Below the pieces are notes generated by a model, which saw only the letters and a program-made list of their open reading frames with translations, was not told the origin of the DNA and did not search any database. Below, piece by piece: positions 41,314-50,837 of a stretch of 64,000 bases of DNA. The translations under genes were made by a program, and so were the position numbers. The stretch spans positions 124,001 to 188,000 of the forward strand of contig NZ_AUFT01000001.1 of NCBI RefSeq assembly GCF_000426645.1, read 5' to 3'. Positions within the stretch are counted from its first letter, which is position 1. Every line of letters begins with the position of its first letter. This DNA is from Nakamurella lactea DSM 19367 (lineage in GTDB: Bacteria; Actinomycetota; Actinomycetes; Mycobacteriales; Nakamurellaceae).

Positions 41314-44300
41314 ATGCCGCAACGGGAACTCGTCGTCAAGGTCAGTGCCGACATCCACCAGTACCAGCAGGCGATGACGCTTGCCGCGTCGTCGGCGCAC
41401 GGTTTCCAGCAGGCGATCGGTGCCGCCGGCCAGTCCATGCAGGGCTTCCAGTCGGCGTCGTCGTCGGCCGGTTCGGCCGCTACCCACGTTGGGCAAGCTC
41501 AGCATCAGGCGGCGTCGCAGGTCAACTCTGCGAACAGCCAGATCGCGTCGTCGAACAACAATGCGGGCAACAGCTTCACTGCGTTCGCGAAGAAGGCCGT
41601 CGCGATCGTCGGCATCGGTGCTGCGATCAAGTCGACCGCCAAGGCCGGAATGGACTTCCAGTCGCAGTTGAACACCCTGGGCGCCGTGTCTGGTGCCAGT
41701 GCCACGCAGATGAAGAAGGTCGGCGATCAGGCGCGCGCTCTGGGCGCCGATATCGAGATCCCGGGTGCGTCTGCGGCGACTGCTGCCCAGGCGATGACGG
41801 AGCTGGCCAAGGGTGGCCTCAATGTCCAGCAGTCGATGGCTGCTGCGAAGGGCACCCTTCAGTTGGCTGCTGCTGCCCAGATCGATGGGGCTGAGGCTGC
41901 CGAGATCCAGGCCAAGGCGATCAACACGTTCGGTCTGGCTGGCAAGGACGCCGCGCACGTTGGCGATGTCCTGGCGAACACTGCCAACGCTGCTTCGGGT
42001 GAGATCACCGACTTCGCTGCGGCCCTTGCTCAGGGTGGCCTTGTCGCGCATTCGATGGGCATCTCGATCGATGACACGTCGACCGCTCTGGGTATCTTCG
42101 CGAATCAGGGGCTCGTCGGCTCTGATGCTGGTACGTCGCTGAAGACGATGCTCGTCAGCTTGCAGTCGCCGACGAAGCAGCAGGCCGCGGCTCTGGATCA
42201 GTTGGGCGTCAAGGCGTTCGATGCTCAGGGCAATTTCGTCGGCATGCGCACGATCACCGAGGAACTGGCGAACGCTCAGGCGACCCTGACGCAGGAGCAG
42301 TACGCCGCTGCTGCCTCGACCGCGTTCGGTACCGATGCTGTGCGTGCTGCGGTCGCTGTTGCTGCTGGTGGCACCGAGGCGTGGGACAACATGGCCGCCG
42401 CGGTCGGTAAGGCTGGCGGTGCTGCGGAGTTGGCGGGCGCTCAGACCAAGGGGCTGAAGGGTGCTTTCGGTCTGGTCGAGAACGCTGTGCAGGACGCTCA
42501 GATCGCGCTGATGGAGAAGCTGTCTCCGGCCCTCGAAGCTGGGACGCGGTCGCTTGCGGACATGGTGCCGGCGCTGGCTGATTCGCTGGTGCCTGCCCTG
42601 TCGACTGCGGGTCAGGCCGTGATCGGTATCGCGCAGTCGGCGCTGCCCCTGTTGGCGTCTGCTGCTACGGCGATCGGCCCGCTGTTCACTGCCGCCGCGG
42701 ATGGTGTCGGCGCGATCATGCCGGTGCTGAACATCGTCGTCGGTGTCGTCGGTGCGGCTGCGAACCTGTTCGCGTCTCTCCCCGCCCCGGTTCATGCTGC
42801 GGTGCTGGCGATGCTACTGCTGCGTACGGTTCGTGGGCCGCTGAACTCTGTGGGTACGGCTGCGGCTGGGTTGCGCACTCAGTTGACGCTGATGGGCCGC
42901 CAGATCAGCTACCTGAAGTTCCAGGGCATGAATGCCGGGCTTGCGACGATGCGTGTTGGCCTGCGTGGTCTTGGCGTTGCTGCGGCTACTGCTGGCCGTG
43001 GGCTGATGGCTGCGTTCGGTGGGCCTGTTGGTCTGGCGATCATCGGTATCACGACGGCCCTGTCCATCTTCTCGTCGAACAGTGCCGAGGCTGCTCAGCG
43101 GACGCAGGAGTTCAACGATCGGTCGAAGGAACTGGCCGACACCCTGGAGAAGACGACGGGTGCGATCTCGTCTGACACGACGTCGAAGATCGTCTCCGAC
43201 TTCGCGAACGTTGCGTCCGAGTTCGACAACGTAGGGATCAAGTCGGGTGACGCGGCTCAGGCGATCATCGACTACGGCAAAGGTGCTGCTGGTGCCAAGG
43301 CGAAGGTTGACGGGATCCGCGACTCGATCCTGAAGACGACCAACGTTGTCGACAATAGCGACATCAACAACGGCCAGGCCGCGATGGCGCTCGATGCCTA
43401 CTCGACTGCGCTCGGAATGACCGGGATCACCTTCGATGATCTGAAGCGTGCGGCCCTGGGTGGCAATGATGCGATCGCTGCGATGGCGTCGAAGATCGCG
43501 GCTCAGGGTGGCGACTACGAAGCGGCTGCCCGGAAGATGCGGGACTACCGCGGCCAGGCTGAGTCTGCCGTTCCTGCCCTGCGTTCATTGAATGCCGAGC
43601 AGGACGTCGTGGCGGCTGGTCTGCATGTCCAGGCTGAGGCGTTCAAGACGGCCAAGGATGCTGCGACGGCTGCGGCTGGTGCGTACGGGTCGCAGCTCCA
43701 GCAGGCGATGCGGAATGCGTCAACGTCGGGTGCCTCGCTCGAAGAAGCGATGACGGCGCTGAACATCCCCGCCGAGCAGCAGGCCGCGATCATGGCTGCC
43801 CTCGCCCCGCAGCTGTCCGCTGTGGGTGACAAGGCGCACTACATGACGCCGGAAGCTCAGGCGGCGGCTCAGGCTCTCGGTGTCACTGGCGACAAGGCTG
43901 GCGAGACTGCCGGGAACCTTGATCGCTTGAAGGGTTCCGTTCCGACGTCGGCATTGCAGGCGTTGCACGGCGACGCTGATCACGTGGCGGGCTCTGTCGG
44001 TGGTGCGGCCACTGCGGTTGGTGATTGGGCGAAGGCTCTGGAGGATGCGAAGGAGCCGACGGGCGGCTTGTCGTCTGCTCTGGCCGAGGTGAAGGCTGCC
44101 GCGGACAACGTGACGACGGCTTCGGATCTGATGGCTGCCGCTGTTCTCCGGGCTGCTGGTGTGGATCTGACTGCCGAGCAGGCACAGCGCGAGAATGCTG
44201 CTGCCCTGCGAGGTATCACCGAGGGCATCTACGACAAGGCCCGCGCGTCTGCCGATGACCAGCTGGCCACCCGCGATCGGATCCAAGCCGAGAAGGACCT

Positions 44301-47025
44301 TGCGGAGGCGCAGAAGGACGGCCGGAAGACCGACGAGGACGGCAAGTACACCGAGACGCAGGAAGAGTACGACCGGCGGATCATCGACTCGAAGGACAAG
44401 GTTCGCGACGCCCGTCGCAAGGAGCAGGACGCACACCTGAAGAACGCGGCTGCTCAGACCGCCGACAAGGAGGCGTACGGGAAGGCCGCTCAGTCGGCGC
44501 TGGACATGGCGAACAAGTCGGGTCTGGCTGCTGCTGCTACGGGCTCGGTCAAGGATGCGTCGAAGGCCGCGCAGGTTGAGATCGGCAAGCAGCGCAAGGC
44601 GTTCATTGACGCTGCGGTGTCGGCAGGCGTGTCGGAGAAGGCTGCGGCGAAGCTGGCCGATCAGTACGGGCTGACCCCGAAGGCTGTCAAGACCGCGTTC
44701 GAGGCGCAGATCAGGGATGCCGAGAAGAATGGCACCCACCTGTTCCAGGTGTACGACAAGACGACTGGCACTTGGTCGGCGCAGTTCCTGACACGGGATG
44801 ATGCTGCGGCGAAGCTCAAGGCTGGCGACGTCTTGAAGGCGTACGACAAGACCAAGGGCAAGTGGACCGGCAAGATCACCGCCGACAATGTTGATGCTCT
44901 GGACAAGATGGAGGCGACTCAGAAGAAGGTCGACTCCCTCAAGGGCAAAGAGGTGCAGATCACCTACAAGGGTGTGATCACCACCCCGGATCTGGCTGCC
45001 ACGTCGGGGCTGAACAAGGCCCGGGCGAACGCGGCGGGTGGTTATCAGGTTGGTCCGGGTACTGGCACGTCGGATTCGATCCTGTCGTGGCTGTCCAATG
45101 GCGAGTACGTCGTCAATGCGAAGGCAACGGCGAAGAATCGGCCCCTACTGGAGCAGATCAACCGGGACACTCCGGCATTTGCGTCCGGTGGTTTCATGGG
45201 GAACTCCGGCAAGGAGATCCGCTACGGCATCACTGGTTCGTCTGCGGGTGCTCCGGACTTCGCGAAGATGCTGGCCGATGGTGCTCAGGGTATGGCGTCG
45301 GCGGTCGGTAAGAAGCTGACGGCCTCGATTCCACCGATTCCTGCCGCGAACTATTCGGGCGTGTCTCAGTGGCTTCCGTTGGCTCAGAAGGTATTCGCAG
45401 CCAAGGGTGCTCCGATGTCGGTGCTGCCGATCATGATGGAGCAGATGAAGCATGAGTCCGGGGGTAATCCTCGGGCCATCAACCTCTACGACATCAACGC
45501 CCAGCGCGGCACGCCTTCCAAGGGTCTGTTGCAGTTCATCGATCCGACGTTCCGTGCATATGCGGATCCTGGCTACAACACGAACATTTGGGATCCGGAG
45601 TCGCAGATCCGTGCGTTCCTGAACTATGTGCCGGCGCGCTACGGATCGTTCGACTACCTGACGCGCATCGGCAACGGTGCATATGCCGAGGGTGGCCCTG
45701 TCGCCGCTCCCGGAACCGGCACGTCTGACTCCGGGTTGGCTCGGGTGTCTAACGGCGAGTTCATCGTCAATGCCCGGTCAGCGTCGAAGAACTACGGCCT
45801 GCTGCATGCGATCAACTCCGGGATGCCTGGGTTCGCGTCCGGTGGTCTGGTTGGCGCTTCGGCGTTGGCGGGTATCGGTGCCCGGAACTTCGGCGAGCGC
45901 GAGAGCGTCACTGTTCAGGCGTTGCAGGATCTCGCGGCTTCGGTGCGGGATCTCCGGGCGTCGGCGAACACGCTGGCGGCGAGTGCGCGGGAGTCGGCTA
46001 CGGCTGCTCGTCGTGTCGCTGCGGATCAGGCGTCGAAGGTTCGGGAGACGGCCAAGTCAGGTGCGGGCAAGGTGTCTGCGGCCGAGAACAAGCTGGACGA
46101 AGCCCGGAAGCGTTCGGCGAAGACGGCGGGTCAGCAGGCGGCGAAGGCTACGGCAATCGCTCGGGCTGAGGCTGCGTTGGCGAAGGCGCGGACTGCTGCG
46201 GCTGATGCGAACACGAAGGCCGAGGCGTCGTCGAAGAAGGCCACTGCTAGCGCGAATGCGAAGGCGGCGGCTGATGCGAAGGCTGCTACCACGGCCAAGC
46301 AACGCGCGGATGCCGAGTCGCAGAACGTCAAGGCGACGGCGAAGTTGCAGGGCGCGTTGCGGTCTAGCGCGCTGCACTACGACCAGGTGACGGCGGCGCT
46401 GTCGAAGGCCAACGAGAAGTTGGTGGACCTGCGGGCCAAGGTGTCCGACGTCGTGTCTGACGCCCGGTCGAAGGCGCTCGGGCTGAACGGCGGCATCCTC
46501 GGGGATTCGTCGTCCACGGCGAAGATCACGGCGGACGCGATCCAGAAGGCGTTGCGGGGCGACATTGCCCAGCAGAACGCTTTCACGAAGACGCAGCAGA
46601 AGGCTCTGAAGTTGGGGCTGTCTGCGTCGCTGGTCGACTCCCTGTCGGACGTCGGTGGGCGTGGTGGCGATGTGCTGTCGGCGATCGTTGCCGGTGGCTC
46701 AGGCAAGGCCAAGTCCATCCAGGCGCTCTACTCGCAGCTGTCGGCTGCGGGTGCTCGTTCGGGCAACGTCCGGGCGAACGCACTGTTCGGCGGCCAGATC
46801 AGCCAGACGTCGGCGCAGATCCGTTCGTTGCAGATCGACAAGGCGGGGACGGAGGCGGCGTTGAGGTACGGCGCTCAGGTCACGGCCAAGGCGATCCGCG
46901 ATGGGCTGCACGGCACGGAGATGACACTCCGGGCCGGAACCCATGCGTTCGATGTGGTGGTTGATATGCGGATGAAGGCAGCAGCAGCAGCCACGAAGGC
47001 GGCTGCGACAGGGAGGCGACGATGA
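41314..47025 (+). CDS. Tape measure protein with lytic transglycosylase domain
   Basis: 1903 residues from ATG 41314, with GGGGAGG upstream. It sets tail length and is ejected into the cell. Residues about 110-370 form a TP901-type tail-tape core (LGAVSGASATQMKKVGDQARALG through FGTDAVRAAVAVAAGG); hydrophobic segments follow near 470-580. Around 1345-1450 is a soluble lytic transglycosylase-like domain with MKHESGGNPRAIN (catalytic Glu about 1381) and PSKGLLQFIDPTFRAYA. This domain is framed by two copies of the PGTGTSDS...SNGE[YF][VI]VNA module. The C-terminal region is a long Ala/Lys coiled coil. Confidence 0.95.
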   Translation: MPQRELVVKVSADIHQYQQAMTLAASSAHGFQQAIGAAGQSMQGFQSASSSAGSAATHVGQAQHQAASQVNSANSQIASSNNNAGNSFTAFAKKAVAIVGIGAAIKSTAKAGMDFQSQLNTLGAVSGASATQMKKVGDQARALGADIEIPGASAATAAQAMTELAKGGLNVQQSMAAAKGTLQLAAAAQIDGAEAAEIQAKAINTFGLAGKDAAHVGDVLANTANAASGEITDFAAALAQGGLVAHSMGISIDDTSTALGIFANQGLVGSDAGTSLKTMLVSLQSPTKQQAAALDQLGVKAFDAQGNFVGMRTITEELANAQATLTQEQYAAAASTAFGTDAVRAAVAVAAGGTEAWDNMAAAVGKAGGAAELAGAQTKGLKGAFGLVENAVQDAQIALMEKLSPALEAGTRSLADMVPALADSLVPALSTAGQAVIGIAQSALPLLASAATAIGPLFTAAADGVGAIMPVLNIVVGVVGAAANLFASLPAPVHAAVLAMLLLRTVRGPLNSVGTAAAGLRTQLTLMGRQISYLKFQGMNAGLATMRVGLRGLGVAAATAGRGLMAAFGGPVGLAIIGITTALSIFSSNSAEAAQRTQEFNDRSKELADTLEKTTGAISSDTTSKIVSDFANVASEFDNVGIKSGDAAQAIIDYGKGAAGAKAKVDGIRDSILKTTNVVDNSDINNGQAAMALDAYSTALGMTGITFDDLKRAALGGNDAIAAMASKIAAQGGDYEAAARKMRDYRGQAESAVPALRSLNAEQDVVAAGLHVQAEAFKTAKDAATAAAGAYGSQLQQAMRNASTSGASLEEAMTALNIPAEQQAAIMAALAPQLSAVGDKAHYMTPEAQAAAQALGVTGDKAGETAGNLDRLKGSVPTSALQALHGDADHVAGSVGGAATAVGDWAKALEDAKEPTGGLSSALAEVKAAADNVTTASDLMAAAVLRAAGVDLTAEQAQRENAAALRGITEGIYDKARASADDQLATRDRIQAEKDLAEAQKDGRKTDEDGKYTETQEEYDRRIIDSKDKVRDARRKEQDAHLKNAAAQTADKEAYGKAAQSALDMANKSGLAAAATGSVKDASKAAQVEIGKQRKAFIDAAVSAGVSEKAAAKLADQYGLTPKAVKTAFEAQIRDAEKNGTHLFQVYDKTTGTWSAQFLTRDDAAAKLKAGDVLKAYDKTKGKWTGKITADNVDALDKMEATQKKVDSLKGKEVQITYKGVITTPDLAATSGLNKARANAAGGYQVGPGTGTSDSILSWLSNGEYVVNAKATAKNRPLLEQINRDTPAFASGGFMGNSGKEIRYGITGSSAGAPDFAKMLADGAQGMASAVGKKLTASIPPIPAANYSGVSQWLPLAQKVFAAKGAPMSVLPIMMEQMKHESGGNPRAINLYDINAQRGTPSKGLLQFIDPTFRAYADPGYNTNIWDPESQIRAFLNYVPARYGSFDYLTRIGNGAYAEGGPVAAPGTGTSDSGLARVSNGEFIVNARSASKNYGLLHAINSGMPGFASGGLVGASALAGIGARNFGERESVTVQALQDLAASVRDLRASANTLAASARESATAARRVAADQASKVRETAKSGAGKVSAAENKLDEARKRSAKTAGQQAAKATAIARAEAALAKARTAAADANTKAEASSKKATASANAKAAADAKAATTAKQRADAESQNVKATAKLQGALRSSALHYDQVTAALSKANEKLVDLRAKVSDVVSDARSKALGLNGGILGDSSSTAKITADAIQKALRGDIAQQNAFTKTQQKALKLGLSASLVDSLSDVGGRGGDVLSAIVAGGSGKAKSIQALYSQLSAAGARSGNVRANALFGGQISQTSAQIRSLQIDKAGTEAALRYGAQVTAKAIRDGLHGTEMTLRAGTHAFDVVVDMRMKAAAAATKAAATGRRR

Positions 47026-47807
47026 TCCTGTCAGCTGCTCAGTCCGCCACCGATTACCCGTCGGTGGATCTGTTGGTGGATGCGCTCCCCGCCGGCACAG
47101 CAACGGTCACGATCTACCGGTCTTATCAGGGCACTCGCTCTGTGATCCGGCAGGCCAATGCTGCGCCGACGATGGGCGCTTCTTCTCGTCCGTACATCGA
47201 TGCGGAGCCGCCGTTGTCGCAGGCGATCACGTATAGCGCGTATGCGACTTCGGCGGCTGGTGCGCAGTTGGATGTTGCGCAGGCTGCTCCGGTGACGGTG
47301 GTGTCGGATCAGGCGTGGATCTCGGATCCGTTGGCGCCGGGTCGGGCTACTCCGGTCATTCCGATCAACGAATCGATGGAAGAGATCGAGCATGTCACGC
47401 CGGGGACGATCTCGGATGTGATCGATTCGGCGCTTCCGATCGCAAGTATGGGCACGACGCAGACCGGCAATTTCCAGTTGGTGTTGATGGCTCCGACGGC
47501 GATGATCTCGGGGAAGTACCGGCTGGTGTTGCAGTACGCGAACCCGTTCCTGTTGCGGATTCCGCCGAGTTGGAACTACGACCTTCCGTCGTTGGCGTAC
47601 CTGGCACACACCGGGTACGTCACGAAGAAGGCGTCGGCGGTGCTGGGTGAGCGCGACTATCTCTCCCTGTCCGTGACCGCAGTGCAGCCTCCCCCGTCGC
47701 CGGTTGTGTTGCCTGCCAGGACGTACGGCGACGTGCGCGATGAGGCCACGACCTACGGCGGGCTGGCGTCCCTGTGGCCGTCGTACCTTGATCTCCTGAG
47801 GGGCTGA
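47022..47807 (+). CDS. Minor tail protein (distal-tail-like)
   Basis: 261 residues from ATG 47022, overlapping the tape-measure stop. The order, directly after the tape measure, and the beta-rich sequence with WISDPLAPGRATPV and GKYRLVLQYANPFLLRIPPSW fit the first tail-tip protein of actinobacteriophages. Confidence 0.75.
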   Translation: MILSAAQSATDYPSVDLLVDALPAGTATVTIYRSYQGTRSVIRQANAAPTMGASSRPYIDAEPPLSQAITYSAYATSAAGAQLDVAQAAPVTVVSDQAWISDPLAPGRATPVIPINESMEEIEHVTPGTISDVIDSALPIASMGTTQTGNFQLVLMAPTAMISGKYRLVLQYANPFLLRIPPSWNYDLPSLAYLAHTGYVTKKASAVLGERDYLSLSVTAVQPPPSPVVLPARTYGDVRDEATTYGGLASLWPSYLDLLRG

Positions 47808-47809
47808 CG

Positions 47810-48934
47810 GTGCAGACTTCGCGGCCGGACCTGCTACAGGGTTCGGGCCGGCCAGTGGTTACCGCCAACGCGTGGCGTGGTGGTCGGTGTGTGGCTCGGG
47901 GTTTGCAGATCACTGACGGCTCGTTGAAGATCACGGCAGGCCAGTCGGTCCGCTCGGCTCTATCGCTGACGATCGTTGATCCGACGGGGAATCTGCGGCC
48001 GACGGCTGATGGTCCGCTGTCTCCGTACGGCTCGGAGATCGAGCTGCGGGGCGGATCTGCCCAGGGCACGGTTCCGCTCGGCTGGTATCGGATCGGTTCG
48101 GCTGATCCGACCGAGGGTTACCGGGTGTACGAGTCGCCTATCGACGGCGCGGTCACGTACGTATCGACGGGCGTCACGGTCACACTGTCCGGTTCGGATC
48201 GCGCCGAGAAGGTGCGGCTTGATCTGCTGGTGAACGGCGAGCAGCCGTCGAAGCCAACGGTTCTCGCTGAGATTGCCCGCCTGTTGCAGGGTGTCGTTCC
48301 GTGGCAGGCGCCGTCGATCGCTGACAAGTCGCTGACGGCAACAGCTGTCACGTACGACTCGGACCGGTTGAAGGCGTGCACGGATCTCGCGGCGCTGTTG
48401 GCGTGTGACTTGATCTTCACGCCGACGGGTGCCGCGACGTTGGTTCGTAAGGTGCCGCCGCTGGTGTCGGTGTGGGATCTGCCGCGCGGGTCGTCGTCGG
48501 TGATCGGTTCGATCCAGACGTCGATGTCGTCGGACGATGTGCACAACGCAGTGTTTGCGAAGGCCACGTCAACCGACTTCGCGGGGAACGTCACGCCGCT
48601 GATCGGCAAGGCGTACGACCGGACGGCGGGCATTGCGTGGGGCGGCCCGTTCGGTCGGGTGCCTTTGGTCATCGACGCGGATCTTGCCACCACTCAGGCG
48701 GACGTCGACAAGGCCGCCGCTGACGAGTTGGCGATGGAGCAGCGGTCTCGGTGGCTGATCGTCACCGTCCAGTGTGTCTGCAACTTCGCGCTGGAGGTCG
48801 GCGATGTGGTGTCGATTCCGATGCCGAAGCGTCGCGTGCTGGGTCAGGTCACGTCGGCTGACTGGCCACTCACTCAGGGTCCGATGACGATCACCGTCGC
48901 GGTGGATCCGTTCGTCTGGGAGAACGCGCAATGA
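47810..48934 (+). CDS. Minor tail protein, DUF5047-like (baseplate hub)
   Basis: 374 residues from GTG 47810. LKITAGQSVRSALSLTIVDPTGNLRP followed by EIELRGGSAQGTVPLGWYRIGSADPTE corresponds to DUF5047, and the later domain (KACTDLAALLACDLIFTPTG) to the hub of Tal-like proteins. It forms part of the tail tip contacting the cell. Confidence 0.75.
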   Translation: MQTSRPDLLQGSGRPVVTANAWRGGRCVARGLQITDGSLKITAGQSVRSALSLTIVDPTGNLRPTADGPLSPYGSEIELRGGSAQGTVPLGWYRIGSADPTEGYRVYESPIDGAVTYVSTGVTVTLSGSDRAEKVRLDLLVNGEQPSKPTVLAEIARLLQGVVPWQAPSIADKSLTATAVTYDSDRLKACTDLAALLACDLIFTPTGAATLVRKVPPLVSVWDLPRGSSSVIGSIQTSMSSDDVHNAVFAKATSTDFAGNVTPLIGKAYDRTAGIAWGGPFGRVPLVIDADLATTQADVDKAAADELAMEQRSRWLIVTVQCVCNFALEVGDVVSIPMPKRRVLGQVTSADWPLTQGPMTITVAVDPFVWENAQ

Positions 48935-49686
48935 GCAACCCCCTGGCCGATCTCCTGGCCGCTGGTCGTCAGGACGAGCGGAACACCGCCGCGGGTCCGC
49001 AACAGATCGATCTCGGCGTTGTCACTCAGGCGTCGCCGCTGCTGGTCCGTTGCGCTGGCTTCGATGAGCAGGTCATCGCGTTGGACGGCAAGACGTTCGC
49101 GCTGGGCGATTCGGTTCTGCTGGCACGGTTCCGCGGCGTCGCGTACGTGCTGGGCAAGGCTGGTGTCGGTTCTGCTCCGTCCGCGCCGTCGCCCGATCCG
49201 TTGTCGGGTTCGGATCAGTTCGCGGCTGTCGAGACGTTCTCGTGGCGGTCGGGTTACCCGTTCGCGTATCAGCAGGACGTGCGGCAGGGCGAGGGCGGCG
49301 TCTCGGGCGCGTGGACTGGCGCGTGGTTCTACCAGGGCGGGCCGGGTGCATCGCTTGCTGGGGTGACTGTTTCCTCGGCGTCTGTCCGTGTTGCTCGCGG
49401 CTCGGGTGGCACGCCGGGACCACAAGCGGCGCACCTGTTCCTGTCGTCGTCTGGGATCTGGCCGACTCCTGGTCAGTCCGCTCCGACAACTGTCGGCACA
49501 TCGGTTGACGTGATCCTGCTGCCGGGTGAGTTCAAGGACGCTGCAATTCCGTCGGCGTGGGCTCAGTCGATCGTCGACACAAACGCCGGACTGATGGTGT
49601 CCGGTACTTCACCGCAAGTGTTTCTCGCCGGTCGGGACTCTGATCCTGAGTCCGGCCTACTCCAAATCAACTGGGAGCGCGCATGA
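48931..49686 (+). CDS. Minor tail/baseplate protein
   Basis: 251 residues from ATG 48931. The N-terminal OB-like part (IDLGVVTQASPLLVRCAG, LGDSVLLARFRGVAYVLGK) is typical of tail-tip spikes; the C-terminal part is Gly/Ser-rich and beta. Coupled to both neighbours. Confidence 0.65.
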   Translation: MSNPLADLLAAGRQDERNTAAGPQQIDLGVVTQASPLLVRCAGFDEQVIALDGKTFALGDSVLLARFRGVAYVLGKAGVGSAPSAPSPDPLSGSDQFAAVETFSWRSGYPFAYQQDVRQGEGGVSGAWTGAWFYQGGPGASLAGVTVSSASVRVARGSGGTPGPQAAHLFLSSSGIWPTPGQSAPTTVGTSVDVILLPGEFKDAAIPSAWAQSIVDTNAGLMVSGTSPQVFLAGRDSDPESGLLQINWERA

Positions 49687-50285
49687 GTCAGACCACTGGC
49701 ACCGGTAAGCGGGTGCCGACGATCTCCGATGACCCGGACGTTCCCCGCGACATGCTGGCTTTGGCAACGGACATTGACCCGGACCTGGTGCAGCAGTTCG
49801 CTACCACCACGGAGCGGGATGCAGCGTTCTCGCTGGTCGCATTCAAGCTGTGTTTCGTCGGCGACGTGCTCTACCGCCGCCGCGGATCGTCCTGGTACGA
49901 GGTCCGCGACGCCGGACAGGAAGCAACATATCTGCACCAGGCGGCCAACGGAGTGAGCATCGGCAGTGGCGGCGGGACATTGGGCTACATCACAACACTC
50001 GCGGTCCCGGCCGTGTCCTGGCGTCGGGTGGTGACGGTGACCGCGCGAGCCTACTTCTCCAGTGTGGCAACGAATGCCGATCTCGTGCTCCGGACCGAGA
50101 CGACGGAGTTGTACCGGGCAAAGGCCGACACCGGCAACTCGGCCATCATCACGTACAGCGCCTATCACGAGGCAGGCGAACTCACCCGGTACAACGCGGT
50201 GATCACCAGCCCCGGCACCTGCGTCGCCACCAGTGATGGCCGGTATGCGGGCATGGACATCGTCGCTGTTCCCGCGGCGACATGA
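49683..50285 (+). CDS. Minor tail protein, receptor-proximal
   Basis: 200 residues from ATG 49683. The short N-terminal segment TTTERDAAFSLVAFKLCFVGDVLYRRRGSSW is a common opening of phage minor tail proteins; the rest is a beta domain with YHEAGELTRYNAVI. Function inferred from position. Confidence 0.6.
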   Translation: MSQTTGTGKRVPTISDDPDVPRDMLALATDIDPDLVQQFATTTERDAAFSLVAFKLCFVGDVLYRRRGSSWYEVRDAGQEATYLHQAANGVSIGSGGGTLGYITTLAVPAVSWRRVVTVTARAYFSSVATNADLVLRTETTELYRAKADTGNSAIITYSAYHEAGELTRYNAVITSPGTCVATSDGRYAGMDIVAVPAAT

Positions 50286-50554
50286 ACGCCGGCGAGTGGA
50301 TCGCTGCGGTTCTCCTGATCCTGGGAGCAATCGGCGGCGCAGTGAAATACCTGAGCACCCGACGCGACGCCCGCTACGACCAACTCCAAGAGGACGTCGG
50401 GATCCTGCGCTCCGAGATCAAAGACCTACGCACGGAAGTCAAAGACCTCCGCGCCGACCGAGGTGCGCTCTACAACTACGCATCCGAGTTGCGCGGTCAC
50501 ATCTTCGACCAGAAGCCGCCACCCCCACCCCCTTGGCCACACGGCCTCGGCTGA
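50282..50554 (+). CDS. Membrane protein with coiled coil (holin-like or DUF2746-type)
   Basis: 90 residues from ATG 50282. One N-terminal transmembrane helix (WIAAVLLILGAIGGAVKYL), then a heptad coiled coil (LRSEIKDLRTEVKDLRADRGAL) and a Pro-rich tail. Such proteins appear near lysis genes and could regulate lysis timing; the true holin candidate is at 54670. Confidence 0.6.
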   Translation: MNAGEWIAAVLLILGAIGGAVKYLSTRRDARYDQLQEDVGILRSEIKDLRTEVKDLRADRGALYNYASELRGHIFDQKPPPPPPWPHGLG

Positions 50555-50612
50555 CCCATCCAGCGCAGTAACACCCGGGCCGAACGGTCCTAACTGAAAG
50601 CTGAGTAAGTCA

Positions 50613-50837
50613 ATGAACTTGCAGGAACTCGCAGCACGCGGACCGATCGCAGTCGGCAGCAAGATCGATCAGTACCTCGCACGGATGGATGCCGACACCC
50701 GCGCGCTCGCATCGAAGTTACTGATGGACAAGGCATACAGCGCACCGGAAGTTGCCGAAGCATTGACCGGTTCCGACTATCCCGTCGGCCGATCGGCCGT
50801 CGGGGACTGGCGCAGGGCACACAAGGTCGGCCAGTGA
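50613..50837 (+). CDS. Small HTH-like protein
   Basis: 74 residues from ATG 50613. KAYSAPEVAEALTGSDYPVGRSAVGDWRR suggests a helix-turn-helix. It starts like the next protein (MNLQELAARGPI versus VNLEDLARRGPT), as if the two share a docking segment. Confidence 0.55.
   Translation: MNLQELAARGPIAVGSKIDQYLARMDADTRALASKLLMDKAYSAPEVAEALTGSDYPVGRSAVGDWRRAHKVGQ

Noticed and set aside
40807-42795. 662-codon open frame on the minus strand
   Set aside because: Antisense to tail chaperone and tape-measure genes; Arg/Leu-rich shadow without start signals.
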